Numbered from the stretch's first letter, positions 9,209 through 18,755 are shown. The stretch is 44,437 nt of DNA from Muribaculaceae bacterium (GCA_009775365.1 VSPM01000022.1:1-44437), one strand, 5' to 3'. The notes: generated by a model not told the origin, from the sequence alone. Made by a program: numbers and translations.

Positions 9209-9216
9209 TAACTTTG
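9209..9216 (+). promoter_or_regulatory. Predicted lepA -7 element
   Basis: TAACTTTG matches TAnnTTTG exactly, 20 bases before the lepA ATG. No good -33 TTTG lies at 19-21 bases; a TTTG at 9193-9196 is too close. Confidence 0.45.
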
Positions 9217-9235
9217 CGGTAGAAAAGAAGAAAAA

Positions 9236-11023
9236 ATGAAAAATATCCGAAATTTCTGCATTATAGCCCATATCGACCATGGTAAATCAACACTTGCCGA
9301 CCGTCTTTTGGAGCGCACGAATACAGTGGCTGCCAAAGACATGGAGGCGCAGGTGCTCGACGATATGGATCTTGAAAGGGAGCGCGGCATAACAATCAAA
9401 AGCCACGCCATCCAGATGGAATATGAGCTCAACGGAGAGAGATATGTGCTTAATCTGATCGACACTCCGGGGCATGTGGACTTCTCTTATGAGGTGTCGC
9501 GCTCTATTGCCGCTTGCGAGGGAGCTCTTCTCATAGTAGATGCGTCGCAAGGCATACAGGCTCAGACCATATCCAATCTTTATATGGCTATCGACAATAA
9601 CCTTGAGATTATCCCTGTGATAAACAAGTGTGACCTTGAAAGCGCAAAGCCCGATGAGGTGGAAGACCAGATTGTTGACCTTCTCGGATGCGACCCGGAA
9701 GAGATTATACGCGCCAGCGGAAAGACCGGTATGGGCATTGACGATGTGCTCAAAGCCATTGTGGAGAGAGTGCCGGCCCCTCAGGGAGACCCGGAGGCTC
9801 CTTTGCAGGCTTTGATATTTGACTCCGTGTTTAACCCTTTCAGGGGGATTATTGCTTACTTTAAAATTGTGAACGGCACACTCAAGACAGATGATTTTGT
9901 CAAGTTCGTGTCGACAGGGAAGGAGTATCACGCCGATGAGATAGGAGTGCTCAAACTTGAGATGTCGCCGCGCAAGGAGTTGTCGGCCGGAAACGTGGGA
10001 TACATCATTTCGGGCATAAAGTCGTCGAAAGAGGTGAAGGTGGGCGACACAATTACCCATGTTAGCGAGCCTTGTAAGGAGGCTATTGATGGCTTTGAGG
10101 AGGTGAAGCCAATGGTGTTTGCAGGAGTATATCCGATAGAGACTGAAGATTTTGAAAATCTTAGGGCTTCGCTTGAGAAACTGCAGCTTAACGATGCGTC
10201 GCTCACGTTCCAGCCGGAGTCGTCGGCCGCGCTTGGATTTGGTTTTCGCTGTGGGTTCCTCGGGCTTCTTCACATGGAAATCATCCAGGAGAGACTCGGG
10301 CGTGAGTTCGATATGGACGTCATCACGACAGTGCCGAACGTATCTTATAAGGTGTATGACAAGAAAGGGAATGTCACAGAGGTGCATAATCCGTCGGGTC
10401 TCCCGGAGGCTACGCTTATCGACCACATTGAGGAGCCATACATTCGTGCCACAATCATCACTCAAGCCGACTATATCGGGCCGATTATGACTTTATGTCT
10501 CGGCAAGAGGGGAGAGCTGGTGAAACAGGAATATATATCAGGCAATCGCATGGAGATAACTTTCGATATGCCGTTAGGTGAGATTGTGATTGACTTCTAC
10601 GATAAACTCAAGTCTATTTCAAAAGGATATGCCTCGTTCGATTATCACCTTCATGATTTCAGAGAGTCGAGACTTGTGAAACTCGACATCTTGCTCAATG
10701 GAGAGAGCGTTGACGCACTTTCCACTCTCACCCATGCCGACAATGCTGTGAGATTCGGACGCAGAATGTGTGAGAAACTGAAGGAGCTTATCCCGCGCCA
10801 GCAGTTCGACATTGCCATTCAGGCGGCGATAGGCGCAAAGATTATAGCGCGAGAGACCATTAAGGCTGTGCGTAAGGATGTGACTGCGAAATGTTATGGA
10901 GGCGACATCTCCAGAAAGCGCAAACTCCTTGAAAAGCAGAAAGCCGGCAAGAAGCGAATGAAGCAGATTGGCTCTGTGGAGGTTCCTCAGAAAGCATTTC
11001 TCGCTGTGCTTAAACTTGATTGA
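9236..11023 (+). CDS. lepA: Elongation factor 4 (LepA)
   Basis: LepA is a ribosome-bound translational GTPase linked to back-translocation and to 30S assembly and initiation. The 595-residue protein has the expected length. The GTP-binding motifs are all present: AHIDHGKST (11-19), DTPGH (76-80) and NKCD (130-133). EF-G-like domains and the LepA-specific basic C-terminal region (GGDISRKRKLLEKQKAGKKR, 20 residues) follow. The gene is divergent from the barrel/PadR cluster and ends at a strong hairpin terminator (11046-11080). Confidence 0.97.
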   Translation: MKNIRNFCIIAHIDHGKSTLADRLLERTNTVAAKDMEAQVLDDMDLERERGITIKSHAIQMEYELNGERYVLNLIDTPGHVDFSYEVSRSIAACEGALLIVDASQGIQAQTISNLYMAIDNNLEIIPVINKCDLESAKPDEVEDQIVDLLGCDPEEIIRASGKTGMGIDDVLKAIVERVPAPQGDPEAPLQALIFDSVFNPFRGIIAYFKIVNGTLKTDDFVKFVSTGKEYHADEIGVLKLEMSPRKELSAGNVGYIISGIKSSKEVKVGDTITHVSEPCKEAIDGFEEVKPMVFAGVYPIETEDFENLRASLEKLQLNDASLTFQPESSAALGFGFRCGFLGLLHMEIIQERLGREFDMDVITTVPNVSYKVYDKKGNVTEVHNPSGLPEATLIDHIEEPYIRATIITQADYIGPIMTLCLGKRGELVKQEYISGNRMEITFDMPLGEIVIDFYDKLKSISKGYASFDYHLHDFRESRLVKLDILLNGESVDALSTLTHADNAVRFGRRMCEKLKELIPRQQFDIAIQAAIGAKIIARETIKAVRKDVTAKCYGGDISRKRKLLEKQKAGKKRMKQIGSVEVPQKAFLAVLKLD

Positions 11024-11045
11024 CCCTCTTTGTGTTTTAAATATG

Positions 11046-11090
11046 AACCGGATTCGCAGACCCTACCGGCGAATCCGGTTCTATCGTTTT
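11046..11090 (+). terminator. lepA terminator
   Basis: A perfect 12-bp stem (11046-11057 with 11069-11080) has an 11-base loop and is followed by a T-rich tail ending in TTTT at 11087-11090. Confidence 0.75.
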
Positions 11091-11121
11091 AGTATATAAC
11101 CATTTTTTTGAGATTACCACT

Positions 11122-11610
11122 ATGAATATTGGCGACAAAATGCCCGATCTTCTCGGGACAGACAGCAACGGAAATGAAGTGAGACTCTCTTCCTATCCGG
11201 GAATGAACTTTATCATCTATTTCTATCCGAAAGACAATACCCCCGGCTGCACTGCCGAGGCAATCAGCTTTCGTGAAAACTACAACACATTTTTGCAGAT
11301 GGGGTATCAGGTGATTGGCGTGAGCAAAGATTCGGAGACGAGCCATAAGAAGTTTGCCGAGAAACAGTGTCTGCCGTTCCCGCTTGTGGCCGACACCGAC
11401 ACTGAGCTCTGCCAGCTGGCCGGCGTATGGCAATTGAAGAAAATGGCGGGACGTGAATACATGGGAATTGTGCGCACCACTTTTGTGTGTGACAATTCCG
11501 GAATGGTGACTGACGTGGTGAAGAAAGTCACTCCCAAGACTGCGGCCGAGCAGTTGTTTCAGCTCCTTGACGGAAGAGGCTCTGTAAATCCTGCGCCCGG
11601 CGACATTTGA
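11122..11610 (+). CDS. bcp: Thioredoxin-dependent peroxiredoxin, Bcp/PrxQ type
   Basis: The protein reduces hydrogen peroxide and organic peroxides through a reactive cysteine, here Cys43 in the hallmark FYPKDNTPGCT. It has 162 residues, a single AhpC/TSA domain and no signal peptide, so it acts in the cytoplasm. The resolving cysteine that classical Bcp proteins carry five residues on is absent (Ile48). Cys83 or Cys97 could resolve instead, as in PrxQ members with the second cysteine in helix alpha-3. It lies between lepA and nhaA with its own spacing on both sides. Confidence 0.93.
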   Translation: MNIGDKMPDLLGTDSNGNEVRLSSYPGMNFIIYFYPKDNTPGCTAEAISFRENYNTFLQMGYQVIGVSKDSETSHKKFAEKQCLPFPLVADTDTELCQLAGVWQLKKMAGREYMGIVRTTFVCDNSGMVTDVVKKVTPKTAAEQLFQLLDGRGSVNPAPGDI

Positions 11611-11670
11611 TTTTGCCCTTAAAGGTGAGGCCGCGGGGATAGCGATGGAATCGGGGATATAAAATAGAAT

Positions 11671-11698
11671 GGGAAAAAGGGGGGATTCGCTTTTTCTC
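11671..11698 (+). terminator. Possible bcp terminator
   Basis: GAAAAAG (11673-11679) pairs with CTTTTTC (11690-11696), extendable by two pairs, around a G-rich loop. It lies between bcp and nhaA. The U-rich part is inside the stem, so the call is weak. Confidence 0.3.
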
Positions 11699-11720
11699 AT
11701 AACCTTAATATGATTATGCT

Positions 11721-13082
11721 ATGACTAAAGTGTTTTACACTGCGAGGAAAACAATAAAGAATCTCACAAATGGCGGCAACGTGTTGCTCGTGGCCACCGC
11801 TCTTGCGTTGCTTGTGGTGAATCTTCCATTCCTCCATGATTTTTATAATTCTCTATGGACTCACGAAATGGCTTTGCAGATTGGCGATTTCAATCTCTTT
11901 AGTCATCATGGAGAGCCGATGAGTGTGATGGCCTTTATCAACGATGCCTTGATGGCAGTGTTTTTCTTTTCTGTGGGTCTTGAGATAAAGAGAGAGATAC
12001 TTGTGGGAGAGCTTTCATCGTTCCGTCAGGCTCTGCTCCCGATTGTTGCGGCTGTTGGAGGCATGGCGGTTCCCGTGCTGTTGTTTTTTCTTATGGGTCA
12101 CGACTCAGACTATATCGGGGGAGCCGCGATTCCGATGGCCACAGACATTGCGTTTTCGCTTGGCGTGCTGGCCATGCTTGGCGACAGGGTTCCTATAAGT
12201 CTGAAAATATTTCTGACCACGCTTGCTGTTGTTGACGACATCGGCGGCATTCTTGTGATTGCTATTTTCTACAGCACTCATATAAACTATTGGATGTTGC
12301 TTGCGTCGTCGGTGCTTCTCGGCATTCTTGTGCTTGGAGGCAGATTCTCGATTCAGAGCAAGATGTTCTACCTTGGCATAGGGGCGTTTATATGGTTCCT
12401 TTTCCTGAATGCCGGGATTCATCCCACGATTGCCGGTGTGCTGATTGCGTTCTGCGTGCCGGCCAAGCCGGTGTATGCCCCGAAAAATTATATAAAGACG
12501 ATTCGTAAAAACATAGGTTTCTTTGCGAGTGAAGACGATGAGAAGCTTGTGACGCGCACCATTCTTAATAAAGGCCAGTTGAACTGGCTGAAGGAGATAG
12601 AGTCGGCATCCGACAAGGTTATTTCTCCGCTTCAAGACATGGAAGACTCGCTGCATCCTATTGTGAACTATTTGATTGTTCCGCTCTTTGCATTCGCCAA
12701 TGCCGGCATATTTTTCGGCGACTTGCAGATTGGCGCATTGTTTCATGGAGTTGCCCCTGCAATAATAGTGGGTCTGGTGGCCGGCAAGTTTATAGGTATA
12801 TTTCTGTTTTCATGGATGTGTGTCAAATTCAGATGGGCACCGATGCCGGAAGGGTGTGGCTGGAGCCAGTTGGCGGCAGTGTCATTGCTTGGAGGCATAG
12901 GGTTCACAGTTTCGCTGTTCATCGCTAATCTCTCGTTTGGTGCAGGCGATCCCTATCTGTCGCAAATTCTAAACAACGCCAAACTTGGTATACTTGTAGG
13001 TTCCTTCCTTGCCGGTTTCCTCGGCTGGCTCTTCCTGCACCTCACATTACCGGTATCTCCCCGTATAGCCTCCGACGATTAA
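11721..13082 (+). CDS. nhaA: Na+/H+ antiporter NhaA
   Basis: NhaA expels sodium in exchange for protons across the inner membrane, controlling internal pH and salt. The 453-residue protein has the 11-12 membrane segments expected. The paired ion-binding aspartates sit in LAVVDDIGG (Asp172, Asp173), and Asp142 is in the TDIAFSLGVLAMLG motif. A soluble loop of about 50 residues (roughly 265-315), longer than in the E. coli protein, precedes the last helices. The gene is flanked by hairpins and appears monocistronic. Confidence 0.96.
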   Translation: MTKVFYTARKTIKNLTNGGNVLLVATALALLVVNLPFLHDFYNSLWTHEMALQIGDFNLFSHHGEPMSVMAFINDALMAVFFFSVGLEIKREILVGELSSFRQALLPIVAAVGGMAVPVLLFFLMGHDSDYIGGAAIPMATDIAFSLGVLAMLGDRVPISLKIFLTTLAVVDDIGGILVIAIFYSTHINYWMLLASSVLLGILVLGGRFSIQSKMFYLGIGAFIWFLFLNAGIHPTIAGVLIAFCVPAKPVYAPKNYIKTIRKNIGFFASEDDEKLVTRTILNKGQLNWLKEIESASDKVISPLQDMEDSLHPIVNYLIVPLFAFANAGIFFGDLQIGALFHGVAPAIIVGLVAGKFIGIFLFSWMCVKFRWAPMPEGCGWSQLAAVSLLGGIGFTVSLFIANLSFGAGDPYLSQILNNAKLGILVGSFLAGFLGWLFLHLTLPVSPRIASDD

Positions 13083-13132
13083 CGTCACAAGGGATTGCCA
13101 ATAACATACATCTGCAAGGCAATTAATAGCGG

Positions 13133-13167
13133 GCATGGAGCTGCGCTATCCGCGTGCAGCTCCATGC
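13133..13167 (+). terminator. nhaA terminator-like hairpin
   Basis: A perfect 12-bp GC-rich stem (13133-13144 with 13156-13167) has an 11-base loop. It lies 50 bases after nhaA. Only a weak T-rich tail follows, so it may be Rho-assisted. Confidence 0.6.
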
Positions 13168-13293
13168 TGATTGCGTTTGCATAGCCACGTTCCCGGTGGC
13201 GTTGGCGTCATAAATATTGTTCGTAGCCATTTTAGAATTGTCGTGTTTTGAAGAAAAAACGGGGAATATAACTGACTTTTAGAACAAAATGAT

Positions 13294-13301
13294 TAATTTT
13301 G
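13294..13301 (+). promoter_or_regulatory. Predicted -7 element for the phosphoglycerol transferase operon
   Basis: TAATTTTG matches TAnnTTTG exactly. It overlaps a potential TTG start codon at 13299, which is why the ATG at 13323 was chosen as the gene start. A good -33 box is not visible. Confidence 0.5.
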
Positions 13302-13322
13302 TGTCTTAAAGACTCTCATGAA

Positions 13323-15167
13323 ATGATAAAGGCTTTGATCAAACTTGCCGCTACCTTATTAGCCGGCATTTTGTGCTTTATAATCGGAAAACTTATTTTT
13401 CTCGCATTCAATCCTTCGGTGTATTCCGGAATTGGATTTGGCGATGTGATTGCCGTGGTCGGCAATGGTTTCTCAATGGACCTCGCAATGTCGGCTTATT
13501 TGAGTGTGCTGCCTTGCGTGATGCTTATTGTGTCTCTTTTTATCGGGAGCGGTGGAATAATCGACAAGATATTGAAATGGTATTTTGTTGTTGTTTCTCT
13601 TGTTGTGTCGCTTGTGGTGGTGCTTGATTCCTCGTTATACGGATACTGGCGTTTTAAGCTTGACTCCACACCATTGTTCTACCTCCTGTCATCGCCTAAA
13701 TCGGCGATGGCAAGCATGGAATGGTGGATGATTGCAGGCGGCATCGTTATGTGGCTTGTGATTGGCGCAGTATTCTTTTTTATATATTATGCAGGTGTGA
13801 TAAGGTTTGTGAAACCTGTTGAGCCTTGCAAGAATGTAAAGAGAAGGATATTGCAGACCGGCGTGATGATGCTTGCCGCAGGAGTGTTGGTTATCTCCAT
13901 AAGGGGAGGGGTGACGGTTTCGACCATGAATCTTTCAAGAGCTTATTTCAGTGCGGACCAAAGATTGAATCATGCGGCCGTGAATCCGGCGTTCTCTTTG
14001 ATGTATAGCCTTACGCATCAGGATAATTTTTCTGAACAATATAGGTTTTTTGAAGATGAGAAAGCCCGAAGGCTATTCTCGCAGCTGACAGAATCGCCTT
14101 GTGATTCTATCGTGCCATTGATACGCGGCGGTGTCAGGCCCGATGTGTATGTCATTATTCTTGAGAGTTTCTCTTCACAGCTTTTCCCGTCGGTTGGTGG
14201 AGAAGAAGTGGCTCTTAGGCTTGACAGCATAGCCCGGGAGGGATTAATGTTTACCAACTTTTATGCCAACAGCTTCCGCACAGACCGTGGCCTTGTGTCG
14301 ATTATGAGCGGTTATCCCGGTCAGCCAAACACGTCGATAATGAAATTTGTGTCGAAAACTGAAAATCTCCCGTCTTTCCCACGCAGAATGAAAGAGGAGG
14401 GGGGATATTCGTCGACCTACTACTATGGAGGGGATGCAAACTTTACCAACATGAAGGCATATCTTGTGAATGCAGGCTTCGACAGGATTATATCTGATGT
14501 TGACTTCCCCGTAAGCAAACGTCTGAGCAAATGGGGGGCGCATGATGATGAGGTGTTTTCAATGGCTATAGGCGAGCTTGCACCTTATGAGGCTGATAAA
14601 CCGAAATTAAAAGTGATTCAGACCTCAAGTTCCCATGAGCCTTTTGAGGTTCCATACGACGACAAGGGGCGTTTTCCCGATATTAGGGCACGCGCGTTTG
14701 CGTATGCCGACAGTTGCGCGGCTGATTTTATCAATGCTTTGCATGATGGAAAGGAATGGAATAATTCTCTTGTAGTGATTGTCCCCGATCATTACGGGGC
14801 ATATCCCGACACAGACGACCCGTTGGCAAGGCATAAGGTGCCATTGATAATTACGGGAGGGGCTTTGGCATACAGGGGCACGGATAACACTGCCGGTTCG
14901 CAGATAGACATAGCCTCGACGCTGCTTGGGGCTTTGCGCCTGCCTCATGATGATTTCTCATTTTCGAGGAATCTTCTGAATCCATGTACAACTCATTTCG
15001 CTTTCTTTGCCGACCCTTCTCTAATAGGGATGGTGACAGAGAGCGACACCACAATCTATAATCTTGACTCCGATAAGATAGTGCCTCTTTATGGGGCGTC
15101 GGCGCGGAATGAAGACTCTGCAAAAGCATTTCTACAACTATTATATGACGATCTTTCAAAACGATGA
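13323..15167 (+). CDS. LTA synthase-like phosphoglycerol transferase (sulfatase fold)
   Basis: This 614-residue inner-membrane protein has about five N-terminal membrane helices (to about residue 195) and an extracytoplasmic alkaline-phosphatase/sulfatase domain. The domain begins PDVYVIILESFSS, with a metal-binding glutamate near 281. SFRTDRG supplies the likely nucleophile threonine (about 320), and VPDHYGAYPD gives metal-binding aspartate and histidine. Relatives (LtaS, MdoB/OpgB) move phosphoglycerol from phosphatidylglycerol to polymers and release diacylglycerol. In a Gram-negative cell it probably modifies a periplasmic or surface glycan; the acceptor is unknown. Its stop overlaps the PAP2 gene start by four bases. 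A TTG eight codons upstream lies inside the promoter element and was not used. Confidence 0.85.
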   Translation: MIKALIKLAATLLAGILCFIIGKLIFLAFNPSVYSGIGFGDVIAVVGNGFSMDLAMSAYLSVLPCVMLIVSLFIGSGGIIDKILKWYFVVVSLVVSLVVVLDSSLYGYWRFKLDSTPLFYLLSSPKSAMASMEWWMIAGGIVMWLVIGAVFFFIYYAGVIRFVKPVEPCKNVKRRILQTGVMMLAAGVLVISIRGGVTVSTMNLSRAYFSADQRLNHAAVNPAFSLMYSLTHQDNFSEQYRFFEDEKARRLFSQLTESPCDSIVPLIRGGVRPDVYVIILESFSSQLFPSVGGEEVALRLDSIAREGLMFTNFYANSFRTDRGLVSIMSGYPGQPNTSIMKFVSKTENLPSFPRRMKEEGGYSSTYYYGGDANFTNMKAYLVNAGFDRIISDVDFPVSKRLSKWGAHDDEVFSMAIGELAPYEADKPKLKVIQTSSSHEPFEVPYDDKGRFPDIRARAFAYADSCAADFINALHDGKEWNNSLVVIVPDHYGAYPDTDDPLARHKVPLIITGGALAYRGTDNTAGSQIDIASTLLGALRLPHDDFSFSRNLLNPCTTHFAFFADPSLIGMVTESDTTIYNLDSDKIVPLYGASARNEDSAKAFLQLLYDDLSKR

Positions 15168-15877
15168 CTGAGTATATCTTGAATCTTGACACAGAGATTT
15201 TTCTCTGGCTGAACTCTTTTCATGCGCTCTATTGGGATGTCTTCATGAAGATGTCTACAAGCAAAATAATATGGGTGCCTATGTATGTGGCTTTGGTTAT
15301 AGCCTTATGGCGCACAGGAGGCTGGCGCACGATGGTGGTAATGGTGGTTGGTGCGGTTCTTGCCGTGACATTAGCCGACCAGGTCACAGCCTCTTTGCTT
15401 CGCCCCATGTTCGAACGGCTTCGTCCTGCCAATCTTGACAACCCGATATCGGCTATGGTGCATATTGTGAACGACTACAGGGGCGGGAGGTATGGCTTCC
15501 CGTCGTGTCATGCCGCCAACACTTTCGCAGTTGTCAGTCTTATGTCGCTATTCTTTTATCGTTGGAGATTCACATTGTTTATAATCATGTGGGCGTTGCT
15601 CAACTGCTATTCGAGGCTCTATTTAGGTGTGCATTATCCGGGCGACCTTATTGCAGGAATATTAGTCGGCTCTATATGCGGAGGCGTAGTGTTCCTGGTG
15701 GCATCAGCCGTTATGAACTATTGGAAAGGGTGTAAAAAGCCGGGGTATATTCCTCCTAAGAGAAAACTGACTATCAATGGGCGAATAATATATTATCGGC
15801 CTCTCGACTTGGTGCTTTGGACCGGTTTCCTGACCATCTTTTCAATCGCACTCTGCTCCGGAGCCCTCTTCAAATAA
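15164..15877 (+). CDS. PAP2-family membrane phosphatase
   Basis: The 237-residue multi-pass protein shows the three acid-phosphatase motifs: RPMFERLRP (an R-x6-RP variant of K-x6-RP), PSCHAAN (PSGH class) and SRLYLGVHYPGD (SR-x5-H-x3-D). Such enzymes remove phosphate from phosphatidic acid, phosphatidylglycerol phosphate or undecaprenyl pyrophosphate at the outer face of the inner membrane. Its ATG overlaps the stop of the phosphoglycerol transferase gene (ATGA), so the two are translated together. That context suggests recycling of lipid by-products of phosphoglycerol transfer, or of the lipid carrier. The substrate cannot be decided from sequence. Confidence 0.88.
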   Translation: MTEYILNLDTEIFLWLNSFHALYWDVFMKMSTSKIIWVPMYVALVIALWRTGGWRTMVVMVVGAVLAVTLADQVTASLLRPMFERLRPANLDNPISAMVHIVNDYRGGRYGFPSCHAANTFAVVSLMSLFFYRWRFTLFIIMWALLNCYSRLYLGVHYPGDLIAGILVGSICGGVVFLVASAVMNYWKGCKKPGYIPPKRKLTINGRIIYYRPLDLVLWTGFLTIFSIALCSGALFK

Positions 15878-15968
15878 TAACCCTTATTACATAAGTTTTG
15901 TGTATGTGTCTGCCTTTTAGTGTTTCAGTATGGCAGTTAATTATAGCAGACATGGTTATGGCAAGTAA

Positions 15969-16004
15969 AAAACAGGGATTAGACCTCAATCTAATCCCTG
16001 TTTT
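15969..16004. terminator. Bidirectional terminator between PAP2 and acyl-CoA dehydrogenase genes
   Basis: A perfect 15-bp inverted repeat (15969-15983 with 15990-16004) has a 6-base loop, with A-tract on the left and T-tract on the right. It separates two convergent genes and can act on both strands. Confidence 0.88.
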
Positions 16005-16026
16005 CTGATTACTATAATTTGAAATA

Positions 16027-17727
16027 TCAATAGAGGTAGTCGTTGATTTGCTCAGGGCGGAAATTGCCGATGAAAGAGGCGTGGCGCTCAACCTCGGCCT
16101 GTCCGTATTTAACGTAGACAACGAGCGACTTGCGGAACTCCTCGTTTCTCTGAGTGTCTTCGAGAAGGAGATAGCCCATGATGATGTGACCTGCCATCTC
16201 AACAAGACGGCGAGCCATGAAGTCATGGTACTTGGTGTCGTCAACACCCATTACGGCCTGAACGGCATCAGCATATTGCTGGGTCATGAATACGAGAGTG
16301 TTTTTGATTGCCTCGTCTTCTGCATGAACCTCCTGCGCCTCAAACTCACGAATCTTGTTGAGATATGTGCCGGTGGTGACGTGGCGGATTGCGGCAACCA
16401 CCTGAAGCTGTGTTGTGCCCTCGTAGATGGATGTGATGCGTGCGTCGCGATAAAGACGTTCGCAAGCGTAATCCTTCATGAAACCTGAGCCGCCGTGAAT
16501 CTGGATACAATCGTAAGTGTTTTGGTTGCAGAATTCAGATGTCATACCCTTTGCGAGAGGAGTGAACGCATCGGCGAGACGGCTGTAATATTTCTGCTCT
16601 TTCTTTTCATCGAGAGTGAGGGGACGCTCTTTTGCGATGTCGTCATAAATCTTATACATGTCGACAAAGCGAGAGCAAGCGTAGAGAAGGGCGCGGGAGG
16701 CGTCGAGCTTGGCTTTCATGACAGAAAGGATTTCTGCCACAGCGGGGAACTCGATAATGGACTTGCCGAACTGCTTGCGGTCTTTTGCATACGCAAGAGC
16801 CTCGCGATAAGCAGCCTCGCTGATGCCGACAGATTGGGCGGCGATGCCGAGGCGTGCGCCATTCATAAGAGCCATCACATATTTGATAAGACCAAGACGA
16901 GTGCTGCCTACGAGTTCGGCGGGAGCGTCTTTGTAGACAAGTTCGCAAGTGGGGCTACCCTTGATGCCCATCTTGTTTTCGATGCGACGAACTGTGACAC
17001 CGCCGTTGCGCTTGTCGTAGATGAACATGGAAAGGCCGCGTCCATCTTTAGAGCCCTCCTCTGAGCGGGCGAGCACCAAGTGGATGTCGCTGTCGCCGTT
17101 GGTGATGAAGCGCTTCACGCCGTTGAGCACATAAGTGCCGTCTTCTTTCTTGGTGGCCTTGAGCATAACCGACTGAAGGTCGGAGCCGGCATCAGGCTCT
17201 GTGAGGTCCATCGACATAGTCTCGCCCTCACACACTCTCTTGATATATTTCTCTTTCTGCTCCTCATTGGCGAACTCATAGATTGTTTCTGCGCAGTCTT
17301 GAAGCCCCCAGAGGTTTTCAAACCCGGCATCGGCGCGGCTCACCATGTCGGCGGCCATGATGTAAGGAGTGATAGGGAAGTTGAGGCCGCCGAGACGACG
17401 AGGCATAGACATGCCCATGAGCCCGGCCTTGCGGCAGGCGTCGAGATTTTTCTGTGTGCCGGAAGCATAATCCACATGGCCGTTCTTCACAACAGGGCCT
17501 TCGTGGTCAACATCCTCGGCATTCTCTGCTATCACATTTGCGCAAATGTCGCCCACGATTTCGAGCACACGGTCATAGCTGTCCATTGCGTCGTCGAAAT
17601 TCTGGGGCGCGTAGTCAAACTTGTCGGCGTCGGCGAAGTTTCTCTCTTTGAGCTCCACAATCTTTTCCATCATGGGATGGCTGAGATGGTGTTTAAGAGA
17701 GTTATTGTCATTATAGAAGTTAGCCAT
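16027..17727 (-). CDS. Acyl-CoA dehydrogenase
   Basis: This FAD enzyme oxidises an acyl-CoA to the trans-2-enoyl-CoA and passes electrons to ETF (or runs in reverse during reduction). The 566-residue length exceeds the roughly 380 of short-chain forms and includes a C-terminal extension after about 455, as in many Bacteroidetes members. Visible motifs are the flavin segment MSMDLTEPDAGSD (171-183) and the catalytic glutamate in SIYEGTTQLQ (Glu436). Its ATG overlaps the etfA stop by one base (TAATG), so it is the third gene of an etfB-etfA operon. Chain-length specificity is not clear. Confidence 0.93.
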   Translation of the reverse strand: MANFYNDNNSLKHHLSHPMMEKIVELKERNFADADKFDYAPQNFDDAMDSYDRVLEIVGDICANVIAENAEDVDHEGPVVKNGHVDYASGTQKNLDACRKAGLMGMSMPRRLGGLNFPITPYIMAADMVSRADAGFENLWGLQDCAETIYEFANEEQKEKYIKRVCEGETMSMDLTEPDAGSDLQSVMLKATKKEDGTYVLNGVKRFITNGDSDIHLVLARSEEGSKDGRGLSMFIYDKRNGGVTVRRIENKMGIKGSPTCELVYKDAPAELVGSTRLGLIKYVMALMNGARLGIAAQSVGISEAAYREALAYAKDRKQFGKSIIEFPAVAEILSVMKAKLDASRALLYACSRFVDMYKIYDDIAKERPLTLDEKKEQKYYSRLADAFTPLAKGMTSEFCNQNTYDCIQIHGGSGFMKDYACERLYRDARITSIYEGTTQLQVVAAIRHVTTGTYLNKIREFEAQEVHAEDEAIKNTLVFMTQQYADAVQAVMGVDDTKYHDFMARRLVEMAGHIIMGYLLLEDTQRNEEFRKSLVVYVKYGQAEVERHASFIGNFRPEQINDYLY

Positions 17728-18755
17728 TATTTTGAATTCTTTTTATAATACTTGATAAGTTTCGGGAGAACGTCCTCAATCTTGCCGGTGATCACATAGT
17801 CGGCGATAGTGTTGATAGGAGCGTCCGGGTCGGAATTGACCGATATGATTATGGAAGATTCCTGCATGCCGGCTATGTGCTGGATCTGTCCGGATATGCC
17901 GCAGGCAATGTAAAGTTTTGGGCGCACGGTCACGCCTGTCTGGCCAATCTGGCGGTCGTGGTCGGCCCATCCGGCGTCGACAGCCGCGCGGCTTGCTCCA
18001 ACCTCAGCGCCAAGAGTGTCGGCGAGTTTATAAAGGAGGTCGAAATTCTCCTTGCTTCCCACGCCGTATCCTCCGGCCACCACTATAGGGCTGCCTTTGA
18101 GGTTCACTTTTGATTTCTCTACATGGCGGTCGATAATCTCGACTACGAAATCTTCGGGAGATGCGTATTTGTTAACCTCCTTGTCGATGATATCGCCTTT
18201 GTAGTTGGAATCTACGGCCTCTTTCTTCATCACGCCCTCACGCACGGTTGCCATCTGGGGACGGCACTCGGGGTTGACGATTGTGGCCACGATGTTGCCG
18301 CCGAAGGCGGGGCGGATCTGATAGAGAAGGTCTTTATATTCGGTGCCGGTCTTGGCGTCGGTGTAGTCGCCGATTTCAAGAGAGGTGCAGTCGGCGGTGA
18401 GTCCGCTGTGGAGAGCCGACGACACGCGCGGGCCAAGGTCGCGGCCTATTGATGTGGCGCCCATGAACGCGATTCTGGGCTGAATCTCCTTGAAAAGATT
18501 GATGAGGATAGAGGAGTGGGGGAGAGAAGTGTAGGGATACAGGCGCGAGTCTTCAAACTTATAGACAGTGTCTACGCCATAAGGGAGAATTTGCTGCTCG
18601 ATGCCTTCGAGTTTGTCGCCGGCAACCACGGCCTCCAGCTTTATGCCGAGTTTGTCGGCCAACTGGCGACCCTTGGTGAGCAGTTCGAGGCTCACGTCGG
18701 CCACTTTGCCGTCTTCGTATTCACAATAGACGATAAGATTATTTTTGTCTGCCAT
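17727..18755 (-). CDS. etfA: Electron transfer flavoprotein alpha subunit
   Basis: EtfA binds the FAD of the heterodimeric electron carrier that accepts electrons from acyl-CoA dehydrogenases. The 342-residue product has the N-terminal alpha/beta domain and the C-terminal FAD domain. The FAD signature is clear: GASRAAVDAGW, RQIGQTG and PKLYIACGISG. It follows etfB after 35 bases and is coupled to the acyl-CoA dehydrogenase gene by a one-base overlap, so all three proteins are probably made together. Confidence 0.95.
   Translation of the reverse strand: MADKNNLIVYCEYEDGKVADVSLELLTKGRQLADKLGIKLEAVVAGDKLEGIEQQILPYGVDTVYKFEDSRLYPYTSLPHSSILINLFKEIQPRIAFMGATSIGRDLGPRVSSALHSGLTADCTSLEIGDYTDAKTGTEYKDLLYQIRPAFGGNIVATIVNPECRPQMATVREGVMKKEAVDSNYKGDIIDKEVNKYASPEDFVVEIIDRHVEKSKVNLKGSPIVVAGGYGVGSKENFDLLYKLADTLGAEVGASRAAVDAGWADHDRQIGQTGVTVRPKLYIACGISGQIQHIAGMQESSIIISVNSDPDAPINTIADYVITGKIEDVLPKLIKYYKKNSK

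Noticed and set aside
9287..10465. A 392-codon minus-strand frame inside lepA
   Set aside because: It is antisense to lepA, whose motifs are unmistakable; the translated product resembles no protein family.
13299..13325. TTG start for the phosphoglycerol transferase gene
   Set aside because: The TTG is part of the predicted -7 element TAATTTTG (13294-13301), so it would lie upstream of the transcript start; the ATG at 13323 is preferred.
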